This document shows, piece after piece, positions 34,381-45,220 of a DNA stretch of 64,000 nucleotides (positions are counted from its first letter, which is position 1; every line of letters starts with the position of its first letter). The stretch spans positions 10,823,524 through 10,887,523 of the forward strand of contig OY725488.1 in the NCBI GenBank assembly GCA_963281255.1. Reading direction: 5' to 3'. This DNA is from Aphrocallistes beatrix. Taxonomy: Eukaryota > Porifera > Hexactinellida > Sceptrulophora > Aphrocallistidae. The position numbers and the translations under genes were made by a program. The notes beneath the pieces are model-generated. The model had not been told where the DNA came from and made no database searches. It saw nothing but the letters and a program-made list of their open reading frames with translations.

Positions 34381-35326
34381 GACATCAGATAATCATTACC
34401 TTGTTTTTACTACTAGAGAAGATAAATTACTATAACAGTTCGTGGTTATGTTTGAGATGTATTCCTGGAAATTGCATGTATTGTTACAATAAGTTAGAAT
34501 GTAGTTGTGTATAGATATTTGAAATGTTTGCAGGGCGATCGACAGACGTGAAGGTCGTGGTGTACAGGTTTGGATATAGGGTGGAGGGCGGTGATTTTTA
34601 AGAGGAACTAAATAGTTTTCAGGGGAGCAAACCTCCCCAGAAGGGTAGCAAGATGCCACTCTGCACTGGTGACAGCTAACAAAACTTTGCGATGAACTAA
34701 CAACTTTTAGCGTGGTGGTTAACAAATCCACCAAATATTTTCAAATTTGGGCTTATTTATATAGTCCCTTGAAGCTGTTAGATTCTTAGCTACCAGAGAT
34801 TATTAAAAAAGGTTATCTAGATAGCTATCACCAAACTTTTAATTTGTTAAAAATTGGTTTCAATATAACAAGAGTTACATATTTTACTCACTCAAAGGGG
34901 CATGCCTAATGTACGGGACGGCATCGCGTCCCATAAATTAGGCATCTTAACTCGTCCCGTCTCGTAAATTAGGTATGCCCGACTCAAAGTGAGGAGTAGC
35001 TATTAGTATCAGTTTACCCATATCAGAGATTAGTATAATATTTTAATTAGAAGGATCTGCCACTGCCACAAAAAATGGTCCGGGGCTAAAATTGGTTCGG
35101 GGTGGACCAATTTTGGCAGGCCAAAGCAGGTCCCCCGTACCTAATTGGCCCGGGTTAAATTTTGTGTCATTTAATCACGTACACGAAAGTAGTCCTCTCC
35201 TCATAGGATGTGATGACATTACAATCACTCTAGGAAGTTTCTATTTATAGGAAGTCTATTCAATACATGCCAACTGCCCGTTTTCGACGGGACGTCCCGA
35301 TTTTGCATTTTTCTGTTCAGCTAATT
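34381..35326. other. Intergenic DNA with MITEs, no gene
   Basis: Non-coding. 34381-34620 and 35000-35050 recur at 45003-45220 and 45660-45720. It contains the MITE at 34898, GC-rich GGTCC/GGCCC debris at 35070-35160, and part of a GCATACATGCCAAC-type MITE at about 35264-35315 that replaces the N-terminus of the following 7TM copy. Confidence 0.6.
34898..34980. mobile_element. 83-bp MITE (GGGCATGCCTAAT family)
   Basis: The ends GGGCATGCCTAAT and ATTAGGTATGCCC are inverted repeats, with CGGGACG/CGTCCCG inside. It is flanked by ACTCAAAG at 34890-34897 and 34982-34989, an 8-bp duplication with one extra G on the right. Same family as 42387-42542. Confidence 0.75.
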
Positions 35327-36505
35327 TTAGTTATCATGAATTGAACATCAACCCTTTTAAAAGCATTAAACGCTTGCTCCTGAAGACATCGCTGATAAGC
35401 ATCTTCCTCATAATATCTGGATCCATTCCTCAGTTAATCATGATAGAGTGGTTAGTTGAGCCAATAATACTGTCCGTTTACTTTTGCATCTGGGTCAAGA
35501 GTAATCGAACATTCTACAAAACTCTGCAATGGAGGACTATGGAGTATAGAATCAGAGGAAGAAGCAATTGCATTGTCAGAAGATCAATCATCAACTGTCA
35601 CCAATTTTTGATCTTCAGTAGTTGTGTTGGAGTCATATTCTCTTGTACTATACTTGGTCAATTCTTGATACAATACTTCCATTTGATCGAAGTTGGAATT
35701 TATGATGGGCCTTGCCTTTTTCAATACTCCTATCGGACTTCTTACAACAAGTTTGTCATTTCTACTCAACATCAAATCGGTTCATTTGAACTTGCTCGTG
35801 AATCTTTTGCGTTTGTTAATATGTTTCTGGGTTTAACAATATCCTTTCAATATCCTTACTATTAAAACTCGATTAATGTTTATATATATATATATATATA
35901 TGTCACGAATTGATTGAAGAAACTGCCAGGCGCAGAAAGCTGATTTTTGGCATGTGGGAGTATTTTGGCTATGGCTCCAGTAAGTTCTGAGCTCAGAGCA
36001 AAATGTCGGCTCATCATGGAATTATGACGTCATTGTCACATTTTTAAGTTAAGCAACACAGTTATTCGAGCATAACTCAGCCATTATAGGAGATAGAAGG
36101 CTGAAATTTTGATAGAATGTGTATATTAATATAACTCACATATGATGCAACTATCATCAAAAAATGATGACACATCACTCTGTTATGACGTCATCATTAC
36201 GCATCAAAAATTTTATAATTGACAAATTTGGTGATTTCTCGAGTGAATCGATTTTAAAACTAAGATGGACATATTTAGAGATGATATCTCCCTTATAATT
36301 AACCAATGACATCCCCAGGCGACCGAAGGGAGCCTCCGGCGGACACAAAGTGTCCGCCAGCCGCACAGCGGAAGCAAGCAAAGCGCGCTTGTAGTATTAC
36401 TTGGTGTGGAGTATGTGCTGGTAAGTGTCTTTATTTGCGGGGTTATCATCTTGAGGCAACTAAAGTTTCGATTCTACAGAGTCCGCACCAGGTTTACACC
36501 TAGTC
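35327..36505 (+). pseudogene. 7TM family A copy 1, truncated and interrupted
   Basis: The match to the intact 7TM gene at 51539 begins at ISYHELN in the loop before TM4 and runs through TM4-TM6 and the RIRGRSNCIVRR loop to TM7. There a 539-bp Helitron-like element (35853-36391) sits. TM7 then resumes (VLLGVEYVLVS) and the cytoplasmic tail follows to RTRFTPS. TM1-TM3 are missing and the last residues (DEPLLF equivalent) are cut off. A GTCATAGCCTACTCTA junction at 36505 leads into transporter fragment DNA. Confidence 0.88.
35853..36391 (+). mobile_element. Helitron-like element inside a 7TM pseudogene
   Basis: It begins TCCTTACTATTAAAACTCG after an A, and ends GGCGGACACAAAGTGTCCGCC (hairpin, trimmed by one base at an end in the family) then GCAAAGCGCGCTTG before T. 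A (TA)n run lies at about 35880-35902. It splits TM7 of the surrounding 7TM copy. Confidence 0.65.
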
Positions 36506-36569
36506 ATAGCCTACTCTATATAACGCCTACCATCTAATGTACCGGGGGTGCGGTAGAGGACGGGAAATT

Positions 36570-38207
36570 AAATAAGACGCCCTAAGAACAATGAGTGCAA
36601 TAACAGGGAGCAAAGAGATGTAGTCACAGAAAACATCACTGTTCACTTCACTGCTGTAGAGAATTGGATAGGACGAGTTAGTCACGCTAGTGTGGCAGTG
36701 AGACCATAGGCGATCGATCCCGAAAAAGTAGACAGAGTTAATGATGTGACTGAGTGCAACTCCAAGAGAAGACTATAGCCTACTCTAATAATGCCTCACA
36801 GCAGACTGAAAATCATGGACTAGGGATGAAGTAGTAGCCGAATGGATTAAAACACGATTAGCCTAAAATCGTTAACCATGCAGAATAGGCATTAAGAATG
36901 TATTACCAGCATATATAAACATGGTATCAAAGTACATATATCCGTTGTCAAAATTTCGATTAGTCATCATATCATTCCGCAACAGGTCATTGTAAGGACA
37001 ATTTTAGCGATTTTCTAAGTTGTTTTAACCCTATTTCTAAATGGTATTAAGGTGTGAATTTTGTGTCGAACTAAGATTGGTACGAGTTGATTTGAAAAAT
37101 TTAGAATTTTTCAATGGAATGTTATTACATTCCTGCGTTGCTATGGTAAATCATTTTCCTCAGTTTGGGCCATTTCGTGCAAACTGTAGTAACTAGATCT
37201 TCAAATTTGATCGTGTTTGATAGGCAATGGACTACTTCCTATTAGGTGATAATACAACTTGAACTTCTAAATTCAACGAGTTTTGAGTTATGGGTTGATT
37301 TCAAGAACGTGACCAAAACATTAAATTGTCGCATAACTCTATAGTCAGTGAATTTAGAAGTTTAAATTGTATTATTACCTAATAGGAAGTAGCCAATTGC
37401 CTATCAAATACGATCAAATTTAAAGACCTAGTTCTTACAGTTTGCAGGATATGGTTCAAACTGATCAAAAGGCTTTTACCATAGCAACCTAGGAATGTAA
37501 CAACATTCCATTGAAAAAGTTTAAATTTTTCAAATCAACTCGTACTAATCTTAGTCATACACAAAAATTATACCTTAATAACATTTAGAAGTAGGCTTTA
37601 AACAGCTTAGAAAATTGGCAAAATAGTGCTTGAAATGACCTGTTGCGCAATGATATGATGACTAATCGTAATTTTGACAACGGGTATATGTACTTTGATG
37701 CCATGTTTATATATGCTAGTAATACATTCTTAATGCCTATCCTACATGGTTAACGATTTAGGCTAATCGTGTATTAATCCATTCGGCTATTACCGCATCC
37801 TTGGTTATTTTACTATGAGGCATTATTAGAGTAGGCTATGAGAAGACATTATCAACAGAATCTTCCTTCCAAACGTATCAATCAAAAAGGTGCAAAGGAA
37901 TGCAGCGATCCATTGGGCACAAGTGGGGATGAGTGAAGCTATCTTGGCAGGAATAAAGCGACTGGTCTTTAGAATGGTAGCAGAATACGTCCCCACCATT
38001 GTAACACCTGTCAATTCGAGGAATGCAAAATGAAGCGCGACTTTGAAAATAGTCTTCAGATGGTTTGTCTCCTTAAATAATGCAACGAATCGCTGGTAGA
38101 AACTATCAGAAAAATTCTCTTCTATGACATGCTTAGTTGTTTTCAGGTCCCTTTTTTCTTGCTGTTGTGTTACAAACCAGTTCGGAGAATATGGTTGGAA
38201 GAAGAGC
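36570..38207 (-). pseudogene. Transporter fragment split by a palindromic element
   Basis: The minus-strand transporter sequence covers roughly residues 190-390 (QPYSPNWL to LRAS). The part from 36570 to 36773 and the part from 37848 to 38207 are colinear once the element at 36774-37839 and one copy of its 8-bp duplication are ignored. About 60 bp coding the RGPSHDSRAEFDEIK stretch is also missing. Both ends of the transporter are absent, so this is dead. Confidence 0.9.
36774..37839. mobile_element. 1.07-kb palindromic element with 8-bp target duplication
   Basis: The termini read TATAGCCTACTCTAATAATG on the left and CATTATTAGAGTAGGCTAT on the right, and the complementarity continues for most of the element, so it is one long imperfect palindrome. 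It is flanked by GAGAAGAC at 36766-36773 and 37840-37847. Removing the element and one copy of the repeat restores the transporter sequence, which proves insertion. An 8-bp duplication fits the hAT superfamily. No transposase inside. A tRNA-like box A (TAGCCGAATGG) lies near 36834 and again in the inverted arm. Confidence 0.9.
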
Positions 38208-38208
38208 T

Positions 38209-38467
38209 AATCGGGTTTCAAATTCGAAATCTTCGCATCCGATTTAGTTATATTTCTAATCAATTCTTAATTCCCAATGTTTTCAAATTATCAATCACTG
38301 CCACCTTGTGCCATATGACTCATATGGCCCTTTTTATCACTATACATGGTGATTTACTACCTCTCGTGCCACAGGTTGATAATTTTACTCATTGGTTTGA
38401 GCAATTTATTAGAAATCTTGAACTATTACTAATTCGAATGTGAAGATTTCGAATTTTAAATCAGATT
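38209..38467. mobile_element. MITE with ATTCGAAATCTTC ends
   Basis: The left end AATCGGGTTTCAAATTCGAA pairs with the right end TTCGAATTTTAAATCAGATT, inverted repeats of about 30 bp. No coding capacity. It abuts the broken end of the transporter pseudogene. Confidence 0.65.
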
Positions 38468-38574
38468 CTTGATAGCTTTAGAGTTTGAATACTTTTTCCT
38501 TCATGAAAAGAACTAATTTACTACTATTTGAATGGGGAATAATATAGTGTACAAATTCTTTTTGTCCGGTTAGT

Positions 38575-39404
38575 GTATGAACACTACCAGTACCAGACTA
38601 TACTCACTTGGTATCGCGGTGCATTTTTAGGATGTCTGGATGAAGATTGCATGATAAAAGTGGAGACAAACTGGGGTATCTTTTGATATTTTTTTACATG
38701 CTGCAATAATTGATGAAAAATTTTTACCTGATCATGAAAATATTCCATAGAAAGTTGTTGTGATGCCTAATAAACATTTCGCCACAAGGGACCTAATCTC
38801 TATCTCTTTTCGTTTTCAAGTTAATCCACTATTATCTCATACTCGAGGTGTCAGTATTACGAAATGTGAGGAAACTTTTTGGGTAACATAGAAAAGCATA
38901 ATTATGCAAATTCGACATATAAGACTTTTTGAGCCATCGTCACCTGATCGCATATACATATATATACGTTAATAGGTGTTAAGATAAATAATGAACATTT
39001 AGCTGTTGAAAGTTTTCAAAAAATCACTTTTCATTATGAAGTTATTTAGTCTTGAACATTTGTATAGTTTTATTCTTATATGGATATGAATAATCATATC
39101 AATCTTGCTCAGTAATAATTATTGTGTAATACTTGTATAATTCTATTCCATATTGATATTTGCAAGTTTAAACTCGTTATTATTGGTTGTAAACTCGGAA
39201 TCAATTGAAGAATTAATATTTCGAGAATAAAATGTTAGCTGTTTCATAGTCTCACATTGGCTTCTTGTAATTAGTGTTAAACTTGAAACAATAGAATTTG
39301 GTTTGCATTGATAGTGTCAAGTGATGACTTTTAAAATAAATATTGTAAAACAATGCTACGTCGTAGAAAAAATCTGCAACTGCAGAAGGTGTAAAAATTG
39401 TCTT
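38575..39404. other. Copy of the transporter-unit upstream region
   Basis: Non-coding. Colinear with 9740-10555. At 39404 it jumps straight to sequence equivalent to about 13413, so the FB-B element, Helitron-like element and intervening 2.9 kb are absent in this fourth unit. Confidence 0.75.
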
Positions 39405-39689
39405 ATCAAGGTTCGATCGATCGGTGTTAGTCTATCAGTTTTATTCTTCCTCTTTTTTAGCGGATTCCAGATTTTGCTGTTCCCATACCTCGTAACATTG
39501 CTCGGAGCTTTCATTGTGCACCTGATCTTTCTGTTGATTAAAATCTTGAGTGTTGATATTCATTCCAGAAACGAAGAACAAAAGTTTGAAAGAGATTGAA
39601 GTTTTGTTTGAGGGACAAACATTCTATCTACCCTTAAGCGTTCCAATCTTTGCGTAAAGAACTACATCTATGTCGTAACTAAAGACTAG
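39405..39689 (+). pseudogene. Transporter C-terminal fragment, frameshifted
   Basis: It covers the last third from IKVRSIGVS to the tail. A deletion in the AIYVLVFIPE region shifts the frame so that PETKNKSLKE is read out of frame. A further single-base change affects the LPFKCPN segment. The stop TAG is at 39687-39689. Confidence 0.85.
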
Positions 39690-40601
39690 TCTCAAGACAC
39701 CTTAAACATTTGTTTGTTTATTACTCTTTTAGAAAGATATTTTTTTACACTTTTGTGTGAGATGTATAGTGAGAATATGATGGATTAGTTAATAGAATAA
39801 CTTGTTGTTGTTTTTCTCATTTACCTTTTGTGAATTTATAATTGTATCTTTTTTGTATAAAATAAAGTTGGAAAAGGTTAATATCTGCAATATTTTTAAT
39901 AATTAGTTATTTTCAAAGATCTGTTAAATCTTCACTATTACATAGCATTTTGGGATTTATTCTTTTGAACCTATTCAATATGGCAATCTTATATTCATAA
40001 TTGTTCGAGAGTGATCACATCTCAAACCTGTTTCACTCCCAATTCTTTCTGATCAATCCATGAAAACCTATTTGTGTTAAAATTTAAAAAAATTTTAACA
40101 ACATGATCACTATAGACTTAGAAATATGTTGGGAGAGCCCGAGCTGAATTTGGGAATAGCTGAGCCGACGAAGATAATTTTATAACAAACTTTTGATTAC
40201 CTCTAGTTTTTGAATTTGCATTATTTGTAAAAATAATAGTCCGCTGTAGCCTCAACTCAAGACTCCAAGAAATGTTGGCGAGCATCTTAATATGAATTAA
40301 TTCACCTTACTTCATGTCTTTTGTAGGGAATTTCTCTATGACTGAATAAATGTGGTCACTTTTGGTCAAAGACTACAGTTATAAATCCTTATCATAGAGA
40401 CAAAAATATAACCAAACAAGTAGACAATTGTATTTCTCAGGTCAATCATCTGATTTAAATGAACAATTATCCTATTTGATCAACCAATTATTAATAATGC
40501 ATAATGAACATTGAAGTTCAGTATCTTATCATTCTTAAACTGGTGTCAGATAATTTTCTACTATAGTCCGAGATTTGATGTGATAGCGTTATTTTTTCAC
40601 T

Positions 40602-41573
40602 CTACCGTTGAAAATTATAAGATGAAAACCTATCTACGAAAAAGGTACACAGGAATGCAGTGATCCATTGGACGCAAGTGGGGATGAGTGAGGCTATTTT
40701 GGCAGGAATTAAGCGACTGGTCTTTAGAATGGTAGCGGAATACGTCCCCACCACTGTAATACCTGTCAATTCGAGGAATGCAAAAAGAAGCGCGACTTTG
40801 AAAATAGTCTTCAGATAGTTTGTCTCTTTAAATAATGTAACGAATCGCTGGCAGAAAGTATCCGAGAAATTCTCTTCTACGACATGCTTAATCTCATCAA
40901 ATTCTGCTCTGGAATCATGAGAAGGACCTCTCAGATATTGGAGAGTTTTCAGGGCTCTTTTTTCTTGTTTTTGTGTCACTAACCAGTTCGGAGAATATGG
41001 TTGGAAGAAGAGCAGCAATACCTGAATGAAAAGAACAAATATGCATACCACTGCCAACCATCTGAATGTTAAGAATATGCCTAAAAGGTGACTTGATAGA
41101 GTACCGAGAAGGAACATGTGGGTGAAAAAGCTCCCATAGAATCCCTTCCGGCTAGTGGGAGACAGATCTGCTACGTACACAGAGATTAGGCAACTAATAG
41201 CACCGTTTGCAATACCATTCAGACTTCTACCCAAAAGCATAATGATCCAGTTATACCCGAATGCAATCAACATCCAGCCTAGAGCATTAGGAATTGTGAA
41301 GATGATGAGGAGTGCCTTTTTGCCAAATGGTTCGACAAGAAAATACACAAGAATGGCTCCGAATATCGCAGTGAAGTACTGGAGTGAACCAAAAATGGGA
41401 TAAGTGATGCTATCAAGAATTCCTAGATTCTTAATGTCATCCTCAATTGGAGATGGATACCCGAGACTATAGCCGAAGCAAAACGATCCAAGATTTGCCG
41501 CTACCGTGATTGTAAGGACTGGAATTACTCTTGGTCGAAATTTAATTTCAGCTTTTCTCTTAGAGTCCAACAT
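40602..41573 (-). pseudogene. Transporter copy E, truncated after TM8 and fused
   Basis: The N-terminal 316 residues are intact and resemble copy C (MLDSKRKAEIKFRPRVIPVL), through TM8 and VDRF. There the sequence switches to SSYNFQR and stops. That tail is the decayed TM9-region fragment found 3' of the other transporters, so a deletion joined the two. TM9-TM12 and the PETK motif are missing, so transport is unlikely. An in-frame ATG six codons upstream (41591) exists. 41573 aligns with the sister starts and keeps the TATA spacing. Confidence 0.85.
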
Positions 41574-41615
41574 TTTCATTTCTTTTTCCAATTGTTAATT
41601 GCTTTCTCATTTCTA

Positions 41616-41623
41616 TATTTATA
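41616..41623 (-). promoter_or_regulatory. TATA box of truncated transporter copy E
   Basis: TATAAATA on the minus strand, about 50 bp before the ATG. The promoter is conserved, so the truncated frame may still be transcribed. Confidence 0.5.
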
Positions 41624-41890
41624 CTATGTGCTACACCGTAGCCTAGATATTGATAGTGAGAACTGAACAGTGGCAGCTCTAGATATACCAGTATTAATTT
41701 AGGGCAACTTAACTTTGACTGTCATATAATGAGAAAACTAGCGTTAATGCATGGGTGTAGCCAGGATTTTCTGAGCGAGTGAAGCGAACAAATAAGGGCT
41801 CCCGATGAAGCTTTCAAATCTTAGACGCTGAAATTTCCATCCACAGCTATTCAAACCTTCTATTGTGCAATAATTTTGATCTACAGGAGC

Positions 41891-42066
41891 ACTCGGTTAG
41901 TACGTACTCGGGATACAACGTACTTCGGCTAAGTACGTACTCATTTCTCTGAACCAAAATTCATTTATTATATATAGATTCATATGTAATATCAACTCGG
42001 TTAGTACGTACTTACGGATAGTATGTACTTTTTTCTGCTTCCCTGAGAGGTACATACTAACCGAGT
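41891..42066. mobile_element. 176-bp palindromic MITE (ACTCGGTTAGTACGTACT)
   Basis: ACTCGGTTAGTACGTACT on the left is mirrored by TACATACTAACCGAGT on the right, with further copies of the motif inside (near 41924 and 41995). Non-coding. Confidence 0.65.
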
Positions 42067-42386
42067 TGTACTGTAATTATCTTATTATTCATTTATTTTG
42101 ATGCATAAAATTAGAAAGGCATGAACTAAGATAAAAAGTCTTCTACAGAGTGCCTGAAATGTATGCAACCAAATTTTATTGATTATTATATTTCGATAAA
42201 TGGATCTAGCATCCAATTCCTCTTTTTATTTAGAAATAATGAAGATTATCTTAATTAGTTTGCACTCCAATGGCCTGTATTCCTCAATTTATTTTCTATG
42301 GTGGATCAGCTATTTTTCGTGTTTTGAATTATTTTTAGTTAAAAAATCACAGTTCCCAAGTACATTTTATAACCATGTGAATAAAA

Positions 42387-42542
42387 GGGCATGCCTAATT
42401 TCCGGTACGGGACGGGACCATCAGGTACCTAATCTCCGGGACGGGACAGAAAAGGTACATAATTTCCGGGACGGGACGAGTTAAGATGCCTAATTTCCAG
42501 GACGGGATCCCGTCCCATCCCGTCCCGGAATTAGGCATGCCC
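42387..42542. mobile_element. 156-bp MITE (GGGCATGCCTAAT family) with perfect 8-bp duplication
   Basis: The ends GGGCATGCCTAATTTCCGG and CCGGAATTAGGCATGCCC are inverted repeats. The inside holds four GGGACGGGA-type units. GAATAAAA flanks it exactly at 42379-42386 and 42543-42550. hAT-type size of duplication. Confidence 0.88.
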
Positions 42543-43149
42543 GAATAAAATGAACTTGTAATAAATTATTTGAGTAATCAAGATAAAAAGTTACCTTTAA
42601 ACTTTTTGGAATCCCAATTTTGGAGTCGGTAGTCATATAAATTTTAGAAGAAAAGTATTCTGAGTAATGCCTGGAGCCCATTTCTATGTTTGGAAGGTGC
42701 TAGCATAGCAATCTATGCATAAGGCACTGCTGCGTTCAAATGGACTTAGACCAAGGATGAGTTAGTATAGTTATGGGATTTCACAGCATAAACCAAAATA
42801 TTTCTCGTAGGTACGATTGACCTTAAAAATGTATCACTAGCATATCTAAATTACATATCAGAGTGTATAGGCGTAGCGTCAGTAGGGCAAGGTGGGACAC
42901 TTGCCCCACCACTTTTTATTAGGAATGGGATGTATATTCAACATCCTCGGTTCCGGATGTGAAGACGGAGCTGAAAATCAGGCGGAGCTCCATGGATGCC
43001 AATGCAGATGCGGAGCTCCTCCCATTCCAACTTTAAAATTTAAGTACTATTGACGACAATCAAAATGCTTCTTTATTTTTAACCTTGCTTCAGAGTCCAA
43101 AATTTAAAATAATTTGATTGCTAAATCTTAAACTAAACATACGTACATT

Positions 43150-43301
43150 CAGGGTCCCTTATTATGAACCCGCTTAATATGAACATTCGTTTATTATGAA
43201 CTAATCTCCTGGCCCTAATTTCATTTTTAGATAAAATTTGTATTGATTCAAGTTCGCTTGATATGAAGTATCTCTATTATGAAAGATTTTTTGATCCCCT
43301 G
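43150..43301. mobile_element. 152-bp MITE, copy 2 (inverted relative of 3978-4131)
   Basis: It starts CAGGGTCCC and ends TCCCCTG, with TTATTATGAACC and CGCTTGATATGAAG motifs matching the other copy in inverse orientation. Nested in the hAT-like element. Confidence 0.65.
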
Positions 43302-43791
43302 GTTGGTCACGACTGTAATTGCATCTAAGAATGGAGTTTGCACACTGAAATAACTGCCAATGGCATAGGGCTAGGGCTTACAATCCCGCGATCCCGGTGT
43401 GTTTTTTCTCCGGGATTTGTTTCCCAATCCCGTTCTACCGGGATTTGTTTCTCAATCCCGGGATCCCGAGATTTTATTATTAGTTTAATTTTCTTCTGGA
43501 TAACTATTTCGTTTTTAATAGCAATATCATACTGCTTCATGGTAACAAAAGATTATTTACTTTTGTAGCTTGCCAATAAATTATTTACAACTTCCATATG
43601 GATTCAGTGCTATACAATAACAGGATTAAATTAATAATAATGATTCTGGGTAGATTATAAATAGGTTTCCCTAATACTATATAAGATACTTTTTTCGTAA
43701 TAGACTCTCTAAATGGCAGATGCAATACCCCCCCCCCGTATTTAAAGTTTTTGATGGCGTCATGAATTAAACACAGCGGAGCAAACGGTAA

Positions 43792-43965
43792 GAGAGAGTA
43801 TTATTAGAGAAGGTACCGAATGCTATTGACAGTACGGTACCACATACTTCAGTTGAATCGGAGAGAATCTTCTCATCTTGTGTGTATCTCTGTAGTAGGT
43901 TCAGGATCAGTCTGAGTGACAGAACTCTAAATACTCTCTATTTCATTAGGAATAATAAGAAATAA
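43792..43965 (+). pseudogene. hAT transposase C-terminal dimerisation domain remnant
   Basis: A 57-codon open stretch reads PHTSVESERIFSS followed by RFRISLSDRTLNTLYFIRNN and a stop. These are the hallmarks of the hAT C-terminal dimerisation domain (P-TS-ESERxFS, then R--L----V--L-FI--N). There is no start and an in-frame stop just upstream. The catalytic core was not found nearby. This is the only transposase sequence I can recognise in the window and a possible relative of the source of its 8-bp-duplication MITEs. Confidence 0.85.
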
Positions 43966-44611
43966 CTGCTTTGTTTGCTGCAATAGTTAATTAAATTGAT
44001 ACTTTCATATACCAGCGTCAATTGTTGTTCAATTCTTCATTATATTATATTCCTACCTTGATTCCTACATTAATTTTTACCTACGACTTTGATAGTCATC
44101 AGCTGGAGCGTAAGGTGAGTGTTTTCCACACATACATAAAACTAATATTATTCAAGACACCTCAAGAGTTCCCGAACTGGCTCAGCTATTTGTGGTTAAG
44201 AGCCTGACCCCTAGTATGGAAACTGATCCAAATAGCTAAGCATACCTGTTTCCACAGCATCTCCAGAGCGAACATTTTCTGCATTGAGGAGATTAAAAAC
44301 TTACCTTCGAAGTACAATGGGGGGACAGCGATTGAGTGGATTGGCTCTGATGAACATTGAGGCTTAGGTAGTAGAAAGTTTGGAATCAAAACTTGACTTG
44401 ATTGTGGACAAGTTTGCTTCTTCAAGTCAGCGGCGCTCTGATTTTTACTGATATTGGTTCAGTTTTATCATATACTATTACATTAATTTATGTAGAAGTG
44501 TGAATGATAGTTTCCCAATAGATATATTTGAGCTCCTGCGGTTCGCGCGTGAGGGGGAACTTCCCCTAGTATTTGCTCTGCCACTAACTTGGCCCTAGCT
44601 ACGCCTATGAG

Positions 44612-45220
44612 TTACAAGTATACCTTAAATTACAGTAGAACCTCGTTATTGATCAAATGGATAATTAAAATGGTCATGTTAGAGAAATAGATGTTATGCA
44701 AACAATCAAGAATCAAATAAACGAAAATTGCACTAAATATATTGTGAATCAGAATTGGAATAAAAGAAATACGTTTAATAAAAAAAGTAGTCCTGACAAG
44801 AATTCTTGACTTTTTGACTTTGTGACATTTTATATTTGTGTAGTTAAACTAATTTAGGTCATAATTAAGACTTAGTATTATAAAAAGTTTAGTGAATACA
44901 TTCCTCTAGGTATTTTACTTGTGAGTATATTTAACCAAATCTATTTTTGAGATATTGCTTGAAATGTTTCTTGCTGTACATCTACGTCGTTAATGAAGAC
45001 TAGTCCTTAAGACACCAGATAATCATTACCCTTTACTACTAGAGAAGATTAATTACTATAACAGTTCGTGGTTATGTTCGAGATGTATTCCTGGAAATTG
45101 CATGTATTGTTACAATAAGTTAGAATGTAGTTGTGCATGGATATTTGAAATATTGCGAGGATCGACAGGCGTGAAGGTCGTGGTAATCAGGTTTTTTAGG
45201 GTGGTGTTTTTACCTGGATA
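44612..45220 (+). pseudogene. Deleted transporter locus (flanks plus last codons)
   Basis: 44612-44975 matches the upstream region of copy D (31880-32230). 44976-45003 encodes only the last codons, YIYVVNED and a stop. 45004-45220 matches the region after copy D. Promoter-proximal sequence and about 1.5 kb of coding DNA are gone. The pair transporter D + 7TM copy 1 and this scar + 7TM copy 2 are two copies of one block. Confidence 0.85.

Larger units (their letters stand above)
42867..44608. mobile_element. hAT-like element with transposase remnant
   Basis: Terminal ATAGGCGTAGC (42867) and GCTACGCCTAT (44598-44608) are inverted repeats followed inward by AGGGC/GCCCT. It contains the C-terminal end of a hAT transposase (43792-43965) plus nested MITEs (about 42920-43035 and 43150-43301) and an ATCCCGGGATCCCG-type mini-array at 43382-43470. 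Non-autonomous and degraded. Confidence 0.6.

Noticed and set aside
30309-36503. Short frames at 30309-30515 and 36175-36503
   Set aside because: They coincide with the GC-rich 3' hairpins of Helitron-like elements.
36830-36910. tRNA gene
   Set aside because: Only an A-box and a weak anticodon-like stem are present. No acceptor pairing, no B box, and it lies in a transposon arm.
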